Source of the DNA: Candidatus Limnocylindria bacterium
GTDB taxonomy: Bacteria > Chloroflexota > Limnocylindria > QHBO01
Assembly (NCBI GenBank): GCA_030146365.1
Contig: JASLBU010000035.1
Coordinates: 1-5,862 of the forward strand
Reading direction: 5' to 3'
DNA length: 5,862 nucleotides
How positions within the stretch are numbered: the stretch's first letter is position 1; each line of letters starts with the position of its first letter. The translations under genes were made by a program, and so were the position numbers. Positions 1 through 5,681 of the stretch are shown here, piece by piece. The notes beneath the pieces were generated by a model. It was not told the origin of the DNA. It searched no databases and saw only the letters and a program-made list of their open reading frames with translations.

Positions 1-1
1 G

Positions 2-2770
2 CCGGAGACGTCGCGTGAGGCCTCGCCCGGCTGGGACGCGTGGCCAACCGAGCCCGCGCAGGACGAGTACCTGCTCGAGGAGCCGCCGCCCCCGGTCCTG
101 AGTGACCCGTGGGCAGAGTCGTGGTCCGACGACGCGTCCACCTCGCCCGCGCCCGGTGACAGATGGAGCGAGCCGGCGGGCGGCGTGAGCGAGCCGGCCA
201 TTCCGCCGCCCCCGACGTACCCGGCTCCCGCCGCGGACCAGGCGCCGGTGGCAGAACCGCCTGCACCGGCGGAGCCTCCCGCGACCCCACCGGCGCCGCC
301 CGCCTCCGCGCCACTTCGGCCCTGGTCACCGGAGGCCGATCCCTGGGCGGCCTCGGTCGAGCCGGAGCCGGAGACCCCGGCCACGGTTGAGCCGGAGGCC
401 GAACCGCAGGGCCTCAACGAACCCGAACCCGGACCTGAAGCCGTGCCGGATACCGAGCCCGCCGGCGAGCCGACGGACGCCACTGCCGAGCCGCCCTTCG
501 CGGGTGCCATCCGCGGGCTGGGGCGGGCAGCGCGCAACGTCCTGCCCGACTGGCTGGCCGAGCCGATCGCCCAACGGCAGCCGGATCGCCAGGAGCCACG
601 GGGCAGTGGGGCCGTGGAGTCGGTGCACGATCAGGCCGCCCCCGTCACCGAGGAGCCGGCCGCCGTATCACCTCCCGACCACCGGCCGACCCCGGAGCTC
701 GCGGGACAGTCGCCGCACGAGGGCGAGCCGGACTCGGAGCTCGCGGCACCGTCGCCGCACGAGGGCGAGCCGGAACCGGAGCCGGCCGCCGCGCCGCTGC
801 CTGAGCCAGCCGCCGCGGCACTGCCTGAGGCAGCCGTCGCGGGCGAGGAGAGCACGCGGCCCGGAGCAGCCGACGCGTCCGCCGCGCGGCATGACGGCGA
901 GCACACCCAGGCGCCGGCCTCTCGGCCGTGGTGGCGTGCAGCCGGTCCGTGGGGGACGCCCTCGAGCGCCGCCGAGCCGGCCGACACGGCTGCCGTCCCG
1001 GAACGGCTCGACACCGCCGGTCCGTACGATCGCGATGAGCCGGTGGCTTCCGCCTCGCCGCCCCTCGAGGCGGCCGCCGACTGGCCAGCCGAGGATCCGA
1101 CACCGGGCAGGGCGATGGAAGAGCCGGAACCGCACCCGGCGCCGGTCATCGCCAGCTGGACCGCACGACCGGCGGCTGCCGGGGTGTCACCGGAGGTCGT
1201 GGGATCCGCCGAGGAGGTGCCCGAAGCGCCGCCGGACCACGACGCCGCCGCGGATGCGGACGACGCGGTTGCCGAACCCGCGTGGCCTGCCGAACCGCCG
1301 GAGGCACCGCCGACCCGGACGTGGGACTCGGCTCCCGCCGCGGATGCCGAACCCGCCGACGACCCATCGCCGGCCATCGAAGCGCGGGAGCTGCCCGATC
1401 CGGAGGGGCCGAGGTGGGACGACCCGACGCGACCGGCCGCCGAGTCGACCCAGGTGCTGCCGACGTCGTGGGCGGCCCCCGTGCCGGAGCCGCGACCCAC
1501 CACCGAGCCGAGCCCTCGCCTGGCGCCGGTGAGCGGTGACATCCGAACCCGACTTCGAGAGGCCCGCGAAGCCGATGACCAGGTCGAGGAGGACAGCGAG
1601 CCAGCACCCACGACCGCCGAGCAGGCCGTGCCGTGGCTCATCGGCTTCATCCTGCTCCTGGCTGGCATGGTGATCGTGCTGCTGGCGCTCATCTTCGCGG
1701 GTGACGAGTCGCTCGGCGGTGGCGGTGCGGGGAGCCCCACCCCATCGGCCCGCATCGGCCTCGTAAGCGAGACGGCCACCGCATCGCCGTCCGCCACGGC
1801 CGAGGCGTCCCCGTCGCCGTCCGCGTCCTCGACGGCCTCCGTCCGGCCGGAGACGCCCGCGCCAAGCGTGGAGCCCACGCCCACGCCGCTCGCGATCCCC
1901 GAGTACGGGCCGCTCGAGATCATCTACCAGGGCCGGTCCGCCGCCCTCGCGCCGATCTACCTGCTCCATCGTGAGTTCACCGTGGCGGGTGACCCGGACG
2001 TGCTCGCGCAGGATCCCGCCCTGGACGTGCGCCGCTTTGCCTGGGCCCCGGACGGCACGGTCGGCGTCGGCCTGTACGCGGATGTGTTGGTGTCCGTCGA
2101 GATCGGCACCGAGAAGCGGCGGCTCGGCGACGGACTGTCGACCGTCACGTTCGGCGATGACGCCGAGACCGTCTACGCTGTGCGCGTGACGCAGGACGGT
2201 GACAACGACGTGGCCACGGTGCTCGCGATCGACTTCGGCTCGGCGGACATGCGCGAGGTGGCGAGCGTGTCATATCCGCGGCCGGACGTCGCCGTCGCCG
2301 AATCCCTCCCGGAGGCGCAGTTCGCCGATGATGGCGGTCCGGTGCGTCTCTATTGGATGGAGGACGACGTCCTGAGGCTGTGGGTGATCGGCGGGGGCGC
2401 CTGGCACATCACGCCTGACGAGGGCGACGTGACCGAGCTGGATGATGTGGCGCCGGTGCTGTGGGCGCCGGACCGTGGGAGTCGCATCGCAGTCGAGGAT
2501 GGCGCCCAGTCGACCCTGCGCCTCCAGGATGCCGGCGACCAGGTCACGGCCTCGACCACGGTTGGCGGACTGGTCAGCCACCTTCGCTGGTCCCCATCCG
2601 GCGATCGGGTCGTCTTCACGGTCGCGCGATCCGCGGCGGGCGGCGGCATCCTCCAGGACCTCTTTCTGTGGGACCTGGCGGACGGCACCGCGCCCGCGCA
2701 GCTCACCGCGACCGGCGCGGCCTTCGGCGCCGAGTGGCGGGGCAGCCAGCCGCGCTGGGGTGCCGGATGA
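2..2770 (+). CDS. Single-pass membrane protein: Pro/Ala/Glu-rich disordered region, TM helix, propeller-like C-terminus (5' end missing)
   Basis: I do not recognise this as a named gene. The frame is open without a stop from base 2 to the TGA at 2768-2770 (922 codons visible). The first usual start in it is GTG at 185, but codons 2-184 have the same composition and the same Trp-containing acidic/Pro motifs, so the true start probably lies left of the window. Counting from the GTG, residues 1 to about 450 are low-complexity Ala/Pro/Glu, a more charged stretch with several Arg covers about 451-480, a hydrophobic helix about 484-505, and a Gly/Ser/Thr/Pro linker about 507-570. The rest looks like a WD40/TolB-type beta-propeller: W-[AS]-P motifs recur at W620 (FAWAPDG), W760 (LWAPDRG) and W802 (LRWSPSGD). 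Arg before the helix and none just after it suggest a cytoplasmic N-terminal side and an extracytoplasmic propeller. A sensory or envelope scaffold role is only a guess. The stop overlaps the next start. Confidence 0.8.
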   Translation, partial: PETSREASPGWDAWPTEPAQDEYLLEEPPPPVLSDPWAESWSDDASTSPAPGDRWSEPAGGVSEPAIPPPPTYPAPAADQAPVAEPPAPAEPPATPPAPPASAPLRPWSPEADPWAASVEPEPETPATVEPEAEPQGLNEPEPGPEAVPDTEPAGEPTDATAEPPFAGAIRGLGRAARNVLPDWLAEPIAQRQPDRQEPRGSGAVESVHDQAAPVTEEPAAVSPPDHRPTPELAGQSPHEGEPDSELAAPSPHEGEPEPEPAAAPLPEPAAAALPEAAVAGEESTRPGAADASAARHDGEHTQAPASRPWWRAAGPWGTPSSAAEPADTAAVPERLDTAGPYDRDEPVASASPPLEAAADWPAEDPTPGRAMEEPEPHPAPVIASWTARPAAAGVSPEVVGSAEEVPEAPPDHDAAADADDAVAEPAWPAEPPEAPPTRTWDSAPAADAEPADDPSPAIEARELPDPEGPRWDDPTRPAAESTQVLPTSWAAPVPEPRPTTEPSPRLAPVSGDIRTRLREAREADDQVEEDSEPAPTTAEQAVPWLIGFILLLAGMVIVLLALIFAGDESLGGGGAGSPTPSARIGLVSETATASPSATAEASPSPSASSTASVRPETPAPSVEPTPTPLAIPEYGPLEIIYQGRSAALAPIYLLHREFTVAGDPDVLAQDPALDVRRFAWAPDGTVGVGLYADVLVSVEIGTEKRRLGDGLSTVTFGDDAETVYAVRVTQDGDNDVATVLAIDFGSADMREVASVSYPRPDVAVAESLPEAQFADDGGPVRLYWMEDDVLRLWVIGGGAWHITPDEGDVTELDDVAPVLWAPDRGSRIAVEDGAQSTLRLQDAGDQVTASTTVGGLVSHLRWSPSGDRVVFTVARSAAGGGILQDLFLWDLADGTAPAQLTATGAAFGAEWRGSQPRWGAG
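693..774 (+). repeat. In-frame 42-base tandem duplication (14 residues)
   Basis: Bases 693-732 and 735-774 match at 38 of 40 positions, at an offset of 42 bases. Both copies encode a unit containing ELA followed by SPHEGEP. The offset is a multiple of three, so the reading frame is kept. The high DNA identity suggests a recent slippage or duplication event in the disordered part of the membrane protein. Confidence 0.85.
785..832 (+). repeat. In-frame 24-base tandem duplication (8 residues)
   Basis: Bases 785-808 and 809-832 are adjacent copies that match at 21 of 24 positions and encode Ala-rich units ending in LPEP or LPEA. The repeat lies just downstream of the 42-base duplication, so this stretch of the disordered region seems to have grown by repeated in-frame slippage. 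Confidence 0.75.
1634..1699 (+). other. Predicted transmembrane helix of the large membrane protein
   Basis: About 22 residues, from W484 to A505 counting from the GTG at 185, are almost wholly Leu/Ile/Val/Ala/Phe/Met/Gly with no charged residue. An Arg-containing charged segment (about 451-475) precedes it, and a Gly/Ser/Thr/Pro linker starting with Asp-Glu follows. This is the only such segment in the visible protein. It divides a disordered, probably cytoplasmic part from a probably exported C-terminal domain. Confidence 0.88.
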
Positions 2771-3105
2771 AGATGCCGGCGATCGTCAACCCGATCGGGG
2801 TCGAGCTGGACGAGACCGCACGGCGGATGCGTATCCGCTGGGACGACGGCCACCTCGGTGACTGGTCGTGGCCGACGCTCCGGCGGGCGTGCCCGTGCGC
2901 GCTGTGCTCGGGCGAGGGCAACATGCCGGGGATCGTCACGCTCGAAACGGCCTTCAGCGAGCAGGAGACGCGCCTGACCGAGATCCGCTGGATCGGCCGC
3001 TATGCGCTCGCACCGATCTGGGCGGACGGCCACGACACGGGCCTGTTCACCTACACGAAGCTGCGCGAGCTGTGCGAATGCGCGGAGCACGCCCCGGGCG
3101 GTTGA
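2767..3105 (+). CDS. DUF971 / gamma-butyrobetaine hydroxylase-like N-terminal domain protein
   Basis: This is a 112-residue stand-alone DUF971 (GBBH-like_N) protein. Family features run in order: WDDGH (25-29), an LRRACPCALC block (38-47), and IGRYAL, WADGHDTGLFTY and LRELC towards the C-terminus. C42, C44, C47 and H89 reproduce the C-x-C-x2-C plus His pattern that binds structural zinc in the N-terminal domain of gamma-butyrobetaine hydroxylase. No Fe(II)/2-oxoglutarate oxygenase domain follows, so it is not itself a hydroxylase. Stand-alone bacterial DUF971 proteins have no settled function; links to Fe-S cluster or metal handling have been suggested because the domain is sometimes fused to Mrp/ApbC-type ATPases. 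The ATG at 2767 overlaps the previous stop as ATGA, and a GGGG at 2757-2760 is a weak ribosome binding site, so translational coupling is likely. The same open frame extends upstream to 2461, but that part is antisense to nothing conserved and lies within the membrane protein gene in another frame. Confidence 0.93.
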   Translation: MKMPAIVNPIGVELDETARRMRIRWDDGHLGDWSWPTLRRACPCALCSGEGNMPGIVTLETAFSEQETRLTEIRWIGRYALAPIWADGHDTGLFTYTKLRELCECAEHAPGG

Positions 3106-3109
3106 GCCG

Positions 3110-3982
3110 ATGACCGCGTCGGAGACACCGCCGTCCCGACGCATCGCGGACGGCTTCACGCTGGCGCTTGGCGGCGGCGGCGCGCGCGGCTGGGCACATA
3201 TCGGCGTCGCGCGGGCCCTCGAGCGCACCGGCCTCCGCCCCCGCAGGGTGGTGGGAACCAGCATGGGCGCCATCATCGGGGCCGGGATCGCGGCCGGCCG
3301 CGACGCGGCCGACATGGAGGCCGCGGCACGACGGACCTCGGTCTACCGGCACATGAGGCGCCCGGGACGCCTGGCGCTGTTCGACGCGGGCGAGCTGCTT
3401 CGTCTCATGGTCGCGGAGCTGGGCGACCCGCTGATCGAGGAGCTGCCGATCCCGCTGGGCGTCACGACCTATGACCTGGTGGCGGGGCGGCCGCGGCTCA
3501 TCACCAGCGGCCGGCTGGTGGAGGCGCTCGAGGTGAGCATCGCCGTGCCGTTCTTCCTCCCGCCACGCCGCGACGCGGACGGCGTGTGGTGCGACGCCGG
3601 CCCGTGGGAGGGCATCCCGGTCAGCCAGGCCCGGGCCTGGGATCCCGAGCTGCCGGTCATCGGTGTGCTCGCGGACATCCCCAAGCCCGCCTTTCTGTCG
3701 AGCCCCGTCGGCGCGGCGATCCTTCGCCGGGCATCGGTGCGGCTGGCTGCACGCACCGGCTCCGACCGCCTCACCGCGCGGCGTTATCTGTCGCTGCTCA
3801 CGGCACGCTGGGCGGACCCGGTCGTGGTGGAGCCGCCGGACCTTCTGGTCACGCCGGACCTCGGGCGGATGAACGCGCTGCAGTTCGGCCGGGTGCGGCC
3901 GGCCGTGGACATCGGCGAGCGCGACACCATGGCGGCACTCGCTACCATCGGGATCACCGAGCCCGCGCACCACGAGGAGTGA
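3110..3982 (+). CDS. Patatin-like phospholipase family protein (RssA/NTE type)
   Basis: A 290-residue predicted serine acyl-hydrolase that uses a Ser-Asp dyad to release fatty acids from lipids. The glycine-rich oxyanion-hole loop GGGGARG is at 21-27, followed by AHIGVARALE. The nucleophile elbow GTSMG is at 49-53, with S51 as nucleophile. The block SIAVPFFLPP at 143-152 corresponds to the family's usual A-x-P-x-x-F-P-P region. D162 in the sequence CDAGPWEGIPV is the likely catalytic Asp; most relatives have Asp-Gly-Gly or Asp-Gly-Ala here, so the Ala after Asp is a deviation. No signal peptide or membrane helix is visible, which fits a cytoplasmic or membrane-peripheral enzyme. The ATG at 3110 lies 4 bases after the DUF971 stop. 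The frame stays open back to 3002, but that extension would overlap DUF971 and has no family features. The lipid substrate cannot be told from the sequence. Confidence 0.93.
   Translation: MTASETPPSRRIADGFTLALGGGGARGWAHIGVARALERTGLRPRRVVGTSMGAIIGAGIAAGRDAADMEAAARRTSVYRHMRRPGRLALFDAGELLRLMVAELGDPLIEELPIPLGVTTYDLVAGRPRLITSGRLVEALEVSIAVPFFLPPRRDADGVWCDAGPWEGIPVSQARAWDPELPVIGVLADIPKPAFLSSPVGAAILRRASVRLAARTGSDRLTARRYLSLLTARWADPVVVEPPDLLVTPDLGRMNALQFGRVRPAVDIGERDTMAALATIGITEPAHHEE
3974..3979 (+). promoter_or_regulatory. Shine-Dalgarno site of the PIG-L deacetylase gene
   Basis: GAGGAG lies 6 bases before the ATG at 3986, inside the last codons of the patatin gene. It selects 3986 over the ATG at 3982, which is in another frame and meets a stop after four codons. 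Confidence 0.75.
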
Positions 3983-3985
3983 TGG

Positions 3986-4957
3986 ATGGCCACTGACGAC
4001 CCAGGTGGCGTGCTGTTCTGCCACGCTCATCCCGATGACGAGTCGATGGGCACCGGCGGCACGATGGCCCGCCTGGTCGCCGAGGGCCATCGCGTGGACC
4101 TCGTCACCTGCACGGACGGCGCCGAGGGCGAGATCCACGACCCGACGCTCGACGTCGACGAGGCGCGTCCGCGGCTGGCCGACATCCGCCGGGCGGAGCT
4201 CGCCTGTTCGGTGGACGCGCTCGGCGGCGGCGCCATCCGCCAGCACCTGCTCGGCTACCGGGACTCGGGGATGATGGGGACCGATGCGAACGGGCACCCC
4301 GACAGCTTCTGGCAGGCCGATGTGGCGGCGGCCACCCGACGCCTGGTCGAGATCGTCCGCGAGGCGCGACCGGCGGCGATCGTCTCGTATGACGAGAACG
4401 GCAACTACGGTCATCCGGACCACATCAACGCCGCGCGCATCGCGCGGGAGGCGTATCTCGCCTCGCAGGGGACGGACTGGGCGGTCTCCCGCTTCTACGA
4501 GATCGCGTTTCACCGCGAGGCGTGGTTCGGACTGATGGCGGACATGCGCGAGCGCGGCATCGCGCTGCCGTGGGACATGGACTCGGTCACCGACGCCACG
4601 CCTGCGGACCAGCTCAACCCCACGAACGCGGCGGCACTCGGCCAGGTCGCCGATTCGCTCGACGCTGCCGCCGGTGCGCCAGGCGAGGAGCCTTCGGAGA
4701 CATCGTCCGAGTCGTGGGAGGAGAGCTTCGGTCGCGCCGACGCCGAGATCACCACGCGGGTCGACGTCTCGGCTCAGGGCGAGGCCAAGCGGCAGAGCAT
4801 GAACTGCCACAAGACCCAGCGCCAGGACCTCGGCTGGCTGCTCGACCTGCCCGACGACCTCGCCGATCGCGCCATCTCGACCGAGTACTTCGTCCTGCGC
4901 TGGCTGGACGGCGCGGAGGTGCCGACCACGCACCGCGAGGACTGGCTGCTCGGCTGA
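3986..4957 (+). CDS. PIG-L family zinc deacetylase/amidase, MshB/Mca-like
   Basis: A 323-residue PIG-L (LmbE-like) metalloenzyme that probably hydrolyses an N-acyl bond on an amino sugar or an amide in a thiol conjugate. The HAHPDDE motif at 13-19 supplies zinc ligands H15 and D18 and the general base D17. GHPDHIN at 142-148 supplies H143 (catalytic) and H146 (third zinc ligand). This arrangement, with Y141 just before, parallels D15, Y142, H144 and H147 of mycobacterial MshB. YRDSGMMG at 91-98 and YDENGNYGHPDH are also typical of the MshB/Mca branch. Length is close to MshB (about 300). Residues about 232-252 form an acidic Glu/Ser-rich insert before a C-terminal part containing NCHKTQRQDL. 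It starts 3 bases after the patatin stop and has a good Shine-Dalgarno site. Mycothiol is known from Actinobacteria. If the host is not one, the substrate may be another amino-sugar compound, so I give no gene symbol. Confidence 0.92.
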   Translation: MATDDPGGVLFCHAHPDDESMGTGGTMARLVAEGHRVDLVTCTDGAEGEIHDPTLDVDEARPRLADIRRAELACSVDALGGGAIRQHLLGYRDSGMMGTDANGHPDSFWQADVAAATRRLVEIVREARPAAIVSYDENGNYGHPDHINAARIAREAYLASQGTDWAVSRFYEIAFHREAWFGLMADMRERGIALPWDMDSVTDATPADQLNPTNAAALGQVADSLDAAAGAPGEEPSETSSESWEESFGRADAEITTRVDVSAQGEAKRQSMNCHKTQRQDLGWLLDLPDDLADRAISTEYFVLRWLDGAEVPTTHREDWLLG

Positions 4958-4978
4958 GCGTCTCGGGCCTGGGCGATA

Positions 4979-5005
4979 CGCGGCCTGGGCCCGACACCGG
5001 CCGCG
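4979..5005 (+). other. GC-rich inverted repeat between the deacetylase and methyltransferase genes
   Basis: CGCGGCC at 4979-4985 pairs perfectly with GGCCGCG at 4999-5005 around a 13-base loop. No T-run follows, so it is not a classical intrinsic terminator. It overlaps the proposed -35 box and could be an operator, a weak terminator for the upstream genes, or chance in GC-rich DNA. A 9-base direct repeat, GGCCTGGGC, occurs at 4966-4974 and 4982-4990. Confidence 0.35.
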
Positions 5006-5019
5006 GAGTCCCGTACGAT
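4991..5019 (+). promoter_or_regulatory. Putative sigma70-type promoter for the methyltransferase-MFS genes
   Basis: CCGACA at 4991-4996 (4 of 6 to TTGACA) and TACGAT at 5014-5019 (4 of 6 to TATAAT) are 17 bases apart, the ideal spacing. They lie in the longest gap of the window (4958-5027). Only 8 bases separate the -10 box from the ATG at 5028, and no purine-rich ribosome binding site lies between. Transcription would therefore start at or next to the start codon. Confidence 0.5.
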
Positions 5020-5027
5020 GCCCCGCG

Positions 5028-5678
5028 ATGTCGAATCGAACCCTCACCCTCACCGACCAGCTCGTCGACTACGTCCGCCGGGTCGGCGTCCGCGAGCACC
5101 CCGTTCTCGCAGAGCTGCGCGAGGACACGGCCAGCATGCCGAACGCGCAGATGCAGATCGCGCCGGAACAGGGCGCGTTCATGGCGCTGCTCGTGCAGCT
5201 CATCGGCGCGCGCAACGTCCTCGAGATCGGCACGTTCACCGGCTACTCCTCCACGGCGATGGCGCTCGCCCTGCCCGATGACGGCCGGATCACGTGCCTG
5301 GACGTCAGCCGCGAATGGACCGATCGCGCGCAGCGCGCCTGGGCCGATGCCGGGGTGGCGGGCAAGGCGGACCTCAGGATCGGTCCGGCCGTCGAGACGC
5401 TGGCAGAGCTGGAAGAGGGCGGGTACGACCTCGCGTTCATCGATGCCGACAAGACCGGCTACGACGCCTACTACGAGGGCTGCCTCCGGGTCGTGCGCCC
5501 CGGCGGCCTGATCCTCATCGACAACGTGCTGCAGTCCGGCCGCGTCGTGGACGAGGGCAGCGATGACGACAACGTCCGCGCCATCCGCGCGCTGAACGAG
5601 AAGATTGCGGCCGACGAGCGCGTCGACATGACGCTCCTGCCGGTGGCCGACGGGCTGACGATGGCGCGCGTGCGCTGA
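5028..5678 (+). CDS. Class I SAM-dependent O-methyltransferase (Methyltransf_3, CCoAOMT-like)
   Basis: A 216-residue cytosolic enzyme predicted to transfer a methyl group from S-adenosylmethionine to a hydroxyl, typically of a catechol-like small molecule, with a divalent cation. The N-terminal helical part ends in QIAPEQGAFMALL (43-55), the family's usual lead-in. The SAM-binding motif VLEIGTFTGYSS is at 64-75, and acidic D92 after strand 2 should contact the SAM ribose. FIDADK (137-142) and IDNVL (164-168) give the metal ligands D139, D165 and N166; their spacing matches D163, D189 and N190 of plant caffeoyl-CoA O-methyltransferase. Length is normal for bacterial members. The ATG at 5028 is chosen because LTLTDQLVDYV right after it fits the family; the ATG at 5018 is out of frame. 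The upstream gap of 70 bases carries a likely promoter, and the MFS gene follows after 3 bases. The acceptor substrate is unknown. Confidence 0.95.
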   Translation: MSNRTLTLTDQLVDYVRRVGVREHPVLAELREDTASMPNAQMQIAPEQGAFMALLVQLIGARNVLEIGTFTGYSSTAMALALPDDGRITCLDVSREWTDRAQRAWADAGVAGKADLRIGPAVETLAELEEGGYDLAFIDADKTGYDAYYEGCLRVVRPGGLILIDNVLQSGRVVDEGSDDDNVRAIRALNEKIAADERVDMTLLPVADGLTMARVR

Positions 5679-5681
5679 GGG

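Noticed and set aside
387..1532. A 381-codon Arg/Pro-rich + strand frame within the membrane protein gene
   Set aside because: It is a frame-shifted shadow. The membrane helix and propeller motifs are in the frame ending at 2770, which is continuous through this region.
631..1923. A 430-codon Ser/Gly/Ala-rich open frame on the - strand
   Set aside because: It mirrors the low-complexity region of the membrane protein gene; its composition follows from the complement of Pro/Ala/Glu codons and it has no motif.
3943..3948. TACCAT as a -10 box for the deacetylase gene
   Set aside because: No convincing -35 was found, it lies inside the patatin coding region, and the 3-base gap plus good Shine-Dalgarno site favour co-transcription.
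4979..5005. Intrinsic terminator after the deacetylase gene
   Set aside because: The stem is only 7 pairs with a 13-base loop and there is no T-run after it.
3047..5053. A 668-codon open frame on the - strand covering the patatin and deacetylase genes
   Set aside because: It is antisense to two genes with intact catalytic motifs, crosses gene borders, and its product is Arg/His/Ala-rich without a recognisable domain. Long antisense frames are expected at this GC content.
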